Positions 56,534 to 64,000 of a stretch of 64,000 nt of DNA are shown here, one piece after another. The first letter of the stretch is position 1. The number at the start of each line of letters is the position of its first letter. The DNA comes from Ryuthela nishihirai (lineage: Eukaryota > Arthropoda > Arachnida > Araneae > Heptathelidae). The notes beneath the pieces are model-generated. The model worked only from the letters and a program-made list of their open reading frames with translations, was not told where the DNA came from and did no database searches. The translations under genes were made by a program, and so were the position numbers. The DNA is taken from positions 27,569,001-27,633,000 of the forward strand of contig JAWZYU010000007.1 in NCBI GenBank assembly GCA_038380435.1, read 5' to 3'.

Positions 56534-56631
56534 ATGGCAGTTTCAATGATGAAGATATGCTTGAAGCTGTGACATTACCTCCTGTTCCCTATTTTAATAT
56601 CTGTGAAGACATTGAAGATCCTTGGGCATAG
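56534..56631 (+). CDS. Host gene, terminal coding exon with stop
   Basis: The acceptor tttctctctag ends at 56533. Two bases complete an Asp codon, then the frame reads GSFNDEDMLEAVTLPPVPYF, then NICEDIEDPWA and TAG at 56629-56631. The acidic tail with a terminal EDIEDPWA is distinctive. Joining the eight exons gives about 385 codons with every junction in phase, which makes chance unlikely. I cannot place the protein in a family. Its overall plan (helical start, basic patch, SP/TP-rich tail, acidic end) is common in cell-cycle and cytoskeletal scaffold proteins, but that is only a resemblance. Confidence 0.82.
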
Positions 56632-56920
56632 CCAAACCCTAATAAACTCAAAACATATAATAAAAATTACATATGTAAGATATAGGGGAAGAAAGTGACT
56701 AAAATGATTCTGTCTTATGGAATTATAAAACTGAAAATTCAGTGACTACCATTAATTTTGTGGATCAAAAGAACTTCTTCAAAAGTAGCAAATAACATAT
56801 AATGTATAGAGTTCTGTAATATATTGGACATATTTTAGTGACATTAGTATTCTCTAAGTAGCATATTTTTTCCTAATAGAAGTTAGCATGCTTAATAAAT
56901 AAAAGAAATTACTTCTAAAG
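56632..56920 (+). other. Probable 3' UTR of the host gene
   Basis: AT-rich sequence follows the TAG. An AATAAA at 56641 lies only ten bases from the stop and is an unlikely signal. Overlapping AATAAA hexamers at 56894-56903 are better placed and would give a 3' UTR of about 280-300 bases. A SINE2 fragment starts just beyond. Confidence 0.5.
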
Positions 56921-56924
56921 TAGC

Positions 56925-56995
56925 TGCTTAGAGTTCTGACAGGAGTTTGTCAGGTGATAGACATTGTCTGTGAGGAAGGCATGACCAGTTTCTTT
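56925..56995 (-). mobile_element. SINE2, short fragment
   Basis: The segment tagctgcttagagttctgac then aggagtttgtcagg matches the 3' side of SINE2 as seen at 34905-34960. It lies just past the likely polyadenylation site of the host gene. Confidence 0.5.
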
Positions 56996-56999
56996 TTTT

Positions 57000-58231
57000 A
57001 GTAAGAGTGTTTATTGAAATCAGATAATTATAAGTTGAACTTATTACACATTTGTATTTAATACTCTGGTATTGATGAAACTGAATTTTGTGTGAATATG
57101 CCTGCAAATTTATATTTAATATTCTCTGTAGATAAATTTATTTAAATATTCTCAATTGTTGTTGAATAGATTAAATGTGTGAGATTGAACAGAAAAGTAA
57201 AGGAGACTCCAGAAACAGATTAATATACTTACAGTAAGTAGTGTGGGCAAAATTAAAAGTACTTAGCAGGCAATGCTTTTTCACTTTTTTCACAGAACTA
57301 ATATTAGGGAAAGGGAAAATATTTGAAGTTCATAATTTTAACCTAATATCTGTATTTTAATACATTAATATAAAGCTCTCTGCCACTTTATATGAAAATG
57401 TTTTAGCATTATTGATTGTGAAGGTCTAGTTAAGTGTAAAATATTTTGATGAGCAATGTTAGAATTTCTTGTTGATTTTAATCTTCAGTTTTATTCTTTA
57501 GTGTATAAGTAAGTATGTGGCATTGGAAAACTAGTCTAATTTAGAAAGTTATTTCATGTTGGGTAAATATACTGATTTTCATTTCAAGTAGGGCTGGAGA
57601 CAATCTTTTAGTTGTCTCATCAGTTTGCTTTCAGCTGTTCATCAGAACTTGTTCCAAAAACAGTAGTGTATTGCAGTAGTTTGCTATTACATGCAGTTTT
57701 GTCTATTCAAGAGTATTTTTCTTTCACACATATATTCATTTGCAGCTCCAACTCTCAACTATTTGTGGTCTGCAGAGATCAACTATGTGGTATGGTTTGA
57801 AGCATTTGTTTGGTTGTCACTAACTGCAGCTGATTAAGTGCCTTGCCTTGTGTTCTGCTTTATACACATTTTAGATGTATATATTAATTTTTTGTTGGTA
57901 TTGTTTTTGATTTTTATTTGGATTCTTTACACCATTGTTTCATAAAATTTCTATCTTTTGTATTTATCATTTCATTCACTTTATTGTGTTATTGACAGTC
58001 TGGTGTTTGCCATTTAAATCTCAGTTGTGGTTCCATGTTTTTTATATTGTTTCTTCATCATTGTTTGGTAAATTTTAGTCTTTTTTTTTTTCGTGCCATA
58101 AAACCCCAAGCAATCAACAATTCAGTTTTTACATATCTGCAGTGCAGTGGAACATCAGTGTTATTTCAGGTTGAGTAACAAAATTAATTGTTTAGGTTTA
58201 ACAAAGCATTACTTTTCACAAATCTGTTGTT
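57000..58231. other. Intergenic sequence, no gene seen
   Basis: AT-rich. The segment 57895-58120 ends gtgccataaaaccccaagca and resembles 6300-6510, perhaps a shared retroposon 3' end. Confidence 0.35.
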
Positions 58232-58717
58232 CAGGTTGTTGAATGTTTGGTTCATCACAGAACTAACTTACTAACATGAATTATGATGGTCTTAGGTCCA
58301 TGTATGGGTTGTAAAGTACCTTTTTGTTGTTTGTTATTTTTTACTTTTCCAATGATTCACCCTCATCAAACACAGTTCTTGGATGTAAATAAATGTTTTT
58401 GCTTTTGTTAGACAGTCAAACCTGTTTGTAATGAAGTTGGTAATAACGGAATTACAGCATAACAAAGCAAAGTCCAGGTTGTTGAATGTTTGATTCATCA
58501 CAGAACTAACTTACTAACATGAATTATGATGGTCTTAGGTCCATGTATGGGTTGTAAAGTACCTTTTTGTTGTTTGTTATTTTTTACTTTTCCAATGATT
58601 CACCCTCATCAAACACAGTTCTTGGATGTAAATAAATGTTTTTGCTTTTGTTAGACAGTCAAACCTGTTTGTAATGAAGTTGGTAATAATGGAATTACAG
58701 CTATAACAAAGCAAAGT
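58232..58717 (+). repeat. Tandem duplication, period 243 bp
   Basis: Two nearly identical units, 58232-58474 and 58475-58717, differ at only a few positions (for example ggttcatc against gattcatc, taacgg against taatgg). Each ends with aacctgtttgtaatgaagtt then ggaattacag, similar to the tip of a pogo/Tigger-type transposon. Confidence 0.9.
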
Positions 58718-59290
58718 CCATTCCCATTCAATTTGAATTGATTGATAAAACTATGTTATATGTACTTTTTATTATGAATACGTTTTCTGTTCTTTACTGA
58801 TACAATGAATCTTTTTCATTCATAAAGCATGCAAATCAGTCAAAAATTAACAGAATTTTATGCTTCTTCCTTCTGAAAGGGAATTCCTTTATAGAGTAGT
58901 GCTTTCAAGACCATTTGGCTTCAGATTTGACCTTAAAACACAGCATATTTTGTCACTTTCCCTAGTTAGGAAATATTTACCAACTTAGGAGGGGTTGTTA
59001 ATATTTCGAATTGAATCACTCAAATCCCAGGTACTGTATTAGCACAAACATCTAAAATGAATAAATTAAGGTTAACCAAGGATGATGAAACTTATCAGTC
59101 TGTTTATGTTGCACAGTGAGGGTTCATTACTTGACAATAAGTGAATAGTTAGGGGGTAAGAAGATAGACATACTTTGAAATTCCATTGTGGAGGGACAAG
59201 AAAACAACGAATCATGGCACATTTCTTGTTCACTTTGTCTTTTGTGAAATCTGTTTTTCATTCTTCACCAAGTGTACAGTGAGCTGCTAC
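58718..59290. other. Intergenic sequence, no gene seen
   Basis: AT-rich DNA with no recognisable feature. Confidence 0.3.
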
Positions 59291-59580
59291 ATAGTTTGAC
59301 ACTAAGAGTATGAGAAACGAAAAATTCTTAATTTGGCACAGAAAGATAGAATTATAAAAAGAAAAACTTTAGGAAGACCAGAAGAAAGCTAATGTTGAAA
59401 AGATGTGCAAAATGTCACTGAGTTCTTTATTGAAAATTAAAAAAAAAAGTGGCAGAGATTGCAAAATCAAGAGGCACTGCTTTAAAAAAAAAGTTAGATT
59501 AGCTTTATACCTGGATATTGAAACTCTTTTCCAGTGGTTGATACAAACCAGAGCTCTACCAGCAAGCTTCAAATGAAAAC
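59291..59580 (+). pseudogene. Possible pogo/CENP-B-type transposase N-terminal remnant
   Basis: Across frames the plus strand gives RKILNLAQKDRIIKRKTLGR near 59315-59375, and KVRLALYLDIETLFQWLIQT then RALPASFK near 59495-59575. The order of an N-terminal helix-turn-helix followed by an LE..LFQW..Q.RA block is like CENP-B/Tigger DNA-binding regions. It is very decayed and could be coincidence. Confidence 0.35.
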
Positions 59581-60335
59581 AAAAAGTGTTCATTAGACGT
59601 GTGGCTTATTAAAAACTAAGTAGTTTTTATTTTCTATGTTTAAGTAGTCATTATTTTTACAGTTTAGTCTGTATTTGTTGCCCTTAAATACATAATATGT
59701 TTCATTAATCAGATAACTTTTAGATCGTTATTTCTCATAGCAAATTTCTGGATATAAGGAAGTGTTTCAGCTGTCCCTTCAAATTTGTTATAAATGGTTT
59801 GAATTCTAACCTCTTTTTCAACACCACATCAGCATCATTAAAGGTTAATCTTTAACAATAAGTTCTTTTGATGATTTTTACATTATTTCATTACTACATA
59901 TGTTTAATACTGTTGTAATGTGATTATTTTTGTAAAAACATATTGTTTTTGTCTCAATACTTAAAAGGCAGGAACCATCTACCTTTACCTCTGAGCAAGA
60001 AATTGAACTGTTTTATATACACTGGTTTCCATAAATTAAGGAAAATCCCTATGTTAAGTCAGTGGGGAGCTAACATCAAAGCTCTATAACTTCTAAAATA
60101 AGTTTTTTTATTTTGAAAAATGTGATTGCAGATAAAACTCTCGATCAAATAAATCAATATCACGATATCAACAATATTCGTTTAGTATTGAATGAGTTAT
60201 GGAAGTTTGAATATTTAATAACGGTAATGCTAATCTTAAGAAATATACAAAACTGAAGTATTAGTGAAAGAATTCTGTACACAAAGTTCTAAAATACAAA
60301 CTTATTTTATTTATTAAACACTTTGATACAATACT
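59581..60335. other. Intergenic sequence, no gene seen
   Basis: AT-rich DNA up to the 3' end of RTE copy D. Near 60020-60060, cactggtttccataaattaa resembles a Tc1-type end but has no partner. Confidence 0.3.
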
Positions 60336-63300
60336 TATTCATCATCATCATCATCATCCTCAAGCAGCCATGGGCTACGAGAGGTCCAACCAGACTGTGC
60401 AATTTAGTTTTCCAAGCAAGTCTATCCTGAGCTACATCTACTGCATCTGGCCACTGCACACCAATTCTAACAAGGTCCTGTTTGACATTGTCTGCCCACC
60501 GCATCACAGGTCTCCCCTTCTTTCTGAGGCCTTTAGGCACACTGTTCATAACCCTATTCGCCAATCTATAATTATTCATACGGGCAACATGGCCAAACCA
60601 ACGGAGTCTCTCTCTGCACAATATGCTGCTTAAAGGAGGTTGCAAACTCCTTTGCCTAATCTCATCATTAGTTACAAAGTTGAACCACCTAATTCCCAAG
60701 ATACTGCGTAAGCATCTGGAATCAAAAGCATCTAGTTTCCTGTTATCTTGTTTACAAAGTGTCCAAGTTTCACTACCATAACTAACCCTAGAAAGAACCA
60801 AACTATTATACAGTCTGATTTTAGTCTTTAGGTGTATACACCTATTTCTCCACACTCTCCATAGATTCTTAAAAGTCCCGGCAGCAGTCTCTATTTGTCT
60901 GTTAATCTCATGCCGCACATCACCATTATCTGTTACATAGCTCCCAAGATAATTAAACTGTGACACCTGCTCAAGACTGCAACCATTCAGATTAACTGAA
61001 TCACAGCCTGCCTGACCAATTTTCATCACTTTAGTTTTCTCTCTGTTTATAACCAAACGTACTCTACTACCAGTCTCATCAACAGCTCGAATGAAAGAGT
61101 TCATCTCATCAACATCATTTGCCAAAAGGGCTAAATCATCAGCATAATCTAAATCAGAAATTTTCGTATCTCCAGTCCATTTAAGGCCAAAATCTTTCCC
61201 TTGAAGTGAATTTTGCATAACATAATCAATAACCAAGCTAAAGAGAAAAGGAGACAAAATGAACCCTTGTCAAACACCAGAAGTAATGCTAAACTAATTT
61301 CTACAAGCTTTACCAATTCTCACACACGACTCAGTGTTATTACAGAGAGCTTTCATTATGTTAACTAACTTGTCAGGTATACCATATGATCTCACAAATT
61401 ATGACGATCAACAGAGTCGATAGCCTTTTTGAAATCAACAAAGCTAGCAACCAAAGGTTTCTGAAACTCTAAACATTTCTCAAGAATCTGCCTGAGTGAA
61501 AATATCTGATCCACACATCCCCTACCATTTCTGAATCCACATTGCTCATCACGCAATTGACTCTCAACCAGATTCTTAATTCTATTAAGCACAATCATGC
61601 AAAGAACTTTACCTGGAACAGAGAGTAGGCTGATATCCCTATAGTTATCACGAGAACTGCGATCACCTTTTTTGAATATAGGGATAACAATAGCTCTGGT
61701 AAATCCTTAGGAACCATGCCTTTATCATAAAAGATATTTAGAATTTCAGTCATCCAAGTGGTAACTGAAACATTTCCAACTCTAAGCATTTCCGTAGTAA
61801 TTTCATCTACCCCTGGGGATTTATGAAGTTTAAGTTTAGAAACAGCCAAAATAACTTCAGTTTGTGTTATAGGGCCAACATTAAAGCCACCAATGCATCT
61901 ATCATCATTGCAAACAATGGGAGTAGAACTAACGACATTGTTTAGAACATCACTGAAATGTTCAGCCCACCTAGCCATGACAGAATCCTCACCTATAACC
62001 TTGTTTATCCTTCAATACCTGTCCGTTTTCTGCCACACAAAACATTAACTATCTGGTACAGCTCTCTGCTATTGTGCTGTCTAACAGCTTCCTCGGCTTT
62101 GTCAGCCAAACCATCAAGCCAAAGATTCTTATCAGCAACTAACTGATCTTTTACACGTTTATTAAGTTCTGTAATGCTTTCTATTAGGACTAGTAGGGTA
62201 TTGATTAAGGACATTCCTGCAGTTCTTTCTTTCCGAAATAAGCTCAAGTGCCTTATCACTCAGATAATTCTGACTCTTCTGCTCCTTTTTTCCTAAAAGA
62301 GTACTGTTAGTTTCCAAAAAAGCCTGTTTAAAATGATCCCATTCTTCCTCAACTTCAGTAGTAAGCATACCATGACTGTCATAATGACTAAGTAACCTAT
62401 CATGGTAAGCATTGGCTACAACTGGATCTTTCAGAGCTTCAGTATTAAAAGTAAATTTTTTAACCCTAGCACAACACTTTTTCAGTTGCAAGACACTTTT
62501 AACAAGGTAATGGTCAGATCCAATTTCAGCTTCCCTATCTGATCTGGTATTTCTAACAGAATTAGCCCATTTGCTGTTAATTAATATGTAATCAATCGTA
62601 TTCTTATGCAGCTCATCAGGTGAAACCCGTGTGTACTTATGTATGTCGCGGTGTTTGTAATAAGTGTTAGTTATTCTGAATCCATTGAGTTTACTTACCT
62701 GTAGGAGACGTCCATTGCCATTGCAGCTACCAATACCAAAAGGGCCTATTACTCCTCCCCAAAGGTCAGAGTGGGGCGGGGGAGGCTCAGTCGGTAGTGC
62801 GCCAGGCTCGTAATCTGTAGTTCCCAGGTTCGAGTCCCAGCTGGGTCAGCTTTAGATTTATCTCCGCAAAATTCCCCACCCTGCCCACGGTCAGTAGGGG
62901 ACACCGATGGGCTTGGAAAGGCCGCCGTCCGTCGGATGGGACGTTAAACCGTGGCCCCGTGTGCGGGAGAGCCATACCCTGTGCACGTTAAAGAACACAC
63001 TGGATGGCCTTGACGGGAGGCTACCATCTGTCTCCCAACAGCTGTTCCAGTGGGTCCCCTCCCCCAACCTTCTCTGAGCCTTCGGGGTCCATGTGACCTG
63101 GCCATTTAGCCCATGGTCTGCAAAAAAGTGCCGCTCAGAGGTAAAACAACGAACCAAAGGTCCGAGTCAGTATCAACTTTGGCATTGAAATCGCCAAGAA
63201 CAAGGGTAATATCTCCTTTCTTGACAGAATTCAAAATATCCTGAAGTTGTTCATAAAACCTATCCTTCTCATCCTCATTGGCATCCTCAGTGGGGGTATA

Positions 63301-63745
63301 TCAGCAGATAACATTCAAGTCTTGAACGCTTGTCTGAAATTTTCCTGTAAGAAACCTTTCATTAATGCATTCATATCCTAGAAGAGCATCACTAGCGTGT
63401 CTGCTGAGAAGCAGACCCACGCCTTGGTGATGCTTATTGTCGTCCCTCCCTGAAAAGAGAAATTCAAGATTATTTTTAAGAATCTGACCTTTTATCTGTC
63501 CATCTGGTCTCTTGCAAGCCGCGAATATCTAAATTATAATGGTGGAGTTCTTGTGTGAAGACATCAAGAGAAAAAGCTCTGTGCAGAGTCCTCGCATTCC
63601 AACTACCTATGGAGAGAAAATGGTTAGTAGGATGTTTAAAGAAACTATGTTTATTGAGAGAGGGAATGCCGACAATATCAAACAGCCCCCTAATCGCAGA
63701 CATGGGGCAAAGACCCGTTCCCCCACCACTAAAGGCTGAAGCCAT
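60307..63745 (-). pseudogene. Endonuclease/reverse transcriptase of RTE copy D, broken
   Basis: The N-terminus is MASAFSGGGTGLCPMSAIRG. The endonuclease is disrupted by the SINE and by frameshifts. RT motif A is FVDFKKAIDSVDRHN; motif C, DLDYADDLALLANDVDE, is in a long intact C-terminal frame (61257-60307). That frame continues through RERLRWFGHVARM and GRPVMRWADNVKQDL. A TGA near 61275 splits the motif B region. The C-terminal frame has no element-encoded stop and reads through the microsatellite into flanking DNA. Confidence 0.88.
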
Positions 63746-64000
63746 CTACACTGGAAGACATTCTGCAATGTAGAATTTGACGATGCCAATAGAAGCAAAG
63801 AGTTCAGGTGCCTGCGATGACTTCTGCTCAGGATTATCCACCAGCTGATAAACATATCCTGTGAATCTATTCACTTGGGGCTGTCAACCCACAAACAAAC
63901 AGAAAACACAGCGGAAGATTTTCCTTCCACAGAAGCCCACCAGTGCAGCAAAATCAGGATCCATAATCAAGCTCAGAGCCATATATCTGTCGAGTCCAGT
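60336..64000 (-). mobile_element. RTE/BovB-like LINE, copy D (runs off the right edge)
   Basis: On the minus strand the 5' UTR region is at the window edge (63746-64000), the ORF begins at 63745, and the 3' end at 60336-60360 carries a (CAT)n/(ATG)n microsatellite. A SINE1 interrupts the endonuclease at 62773-63153. Sequence is close to copies A and C, so it is of similar age. Confidence 0.9.
62773..63153 (+). mobile_element. SINE1, full-length copy in RTE copy D
   Basis: It begins ggggcgggggaggctcagtc, with B box ggttcgagtcccagctggg, core gacgttaaaccgtggcccc and cacgttaaagaacacac, and 3' end cagaggtaaaacaacga. Flanking CCAAAGGTCAGAGT (62759-62772) and CCAAAGGTCCGAGT (63154-63167) differ at one position. 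It is opposite in orientation to the LINE. Confidence 0.92.

Noticed and set aside
60020..60060. Tc1-type tip (cactggtttccataaatt)
   Set aside because: There is no inverted partner or transposase nearby.
1..64000. A CRISPR array, bacterial operon or viral gene cluster
   Set aside because: There are no spaced direct repeats of that kind, no operon-like coding, and all reverse transcriptase sequence belongs to non-LTR retrotransposons.

Overview
The window is AT-rich animal nuclear DNA, most likely from an invertebrate. The evidence is spliced exons with GT-AG borders and long introns, many degenerate LINEs, tRNA-derived SINEs and Class II transposons, and no operons, Shine-Dalgarno sites or CRISPR. 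The species cannot be fixed from the sequence alone.

One host gene can be built. Eight plus-strand exons (7895-7985, 12139-12235, 16681-16789, 19581-19716, 25271-25670, 32234-32336, 50459-50584, 56534-56631) join in a continuous reading frame with matching phases. They give about 385 residues ending at a TAG at 56629-56631. The 5' end lies upstream or was not found. The product is unrecognised: a probably helical start, then a polar tail with several Ser/Thr-Pro sites and an acidic C-terminus.

The rest is mobile DNA in and around the introns. The main family is an RTE/BovB-like non-LTR retrotransposon of about 3.6 kb: one ORF with endonuclease and reverse transcriptase, and a short 3' end ending in a microsatellite. 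Copies lie at 1-3086, 3087-5815, 45134-48728 (full length, 13-bp target duplication) and 60336-64000, with fragments at 7226, 12371, 12802, 15620, 34315, 37322 and 52605. All are broken. A tRNA-Met-like SINE with a conserved GC-rich core (SINE1) occurs about ten times, several with clear target duplications and often inside the RTE copies. Three other tRNA-derived repeat families are present, and a second LINE lineage lies at 35398-37149.

DNA transposons include Tc1-like (37511-38725, 41425-42530, 51198-52320 and remnants), mariner (43565-44867), an IS630/mariner deletion derivative (35889-36272), an autonomous-type hAT of the ZBED5 kind (38761-41147), a pair of hAT MITEs with 8-bp duplications, a piggyBac-like TTAA family (25792-28088 and relatives), and a Tigger/pogo fragment (31014-31440).

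The segment 34315-41160 is a nest of at least four levels plus two adjacent DNA transposons. A short histone H2A.Z-like pseudogene lies near 53949-54085. I see no convincing new biological system. The best leads are the unidentified host gene, the nested transposon stack, and a SINE whose duplicated core is separated by filler apparently copied from 1.4 kb away.
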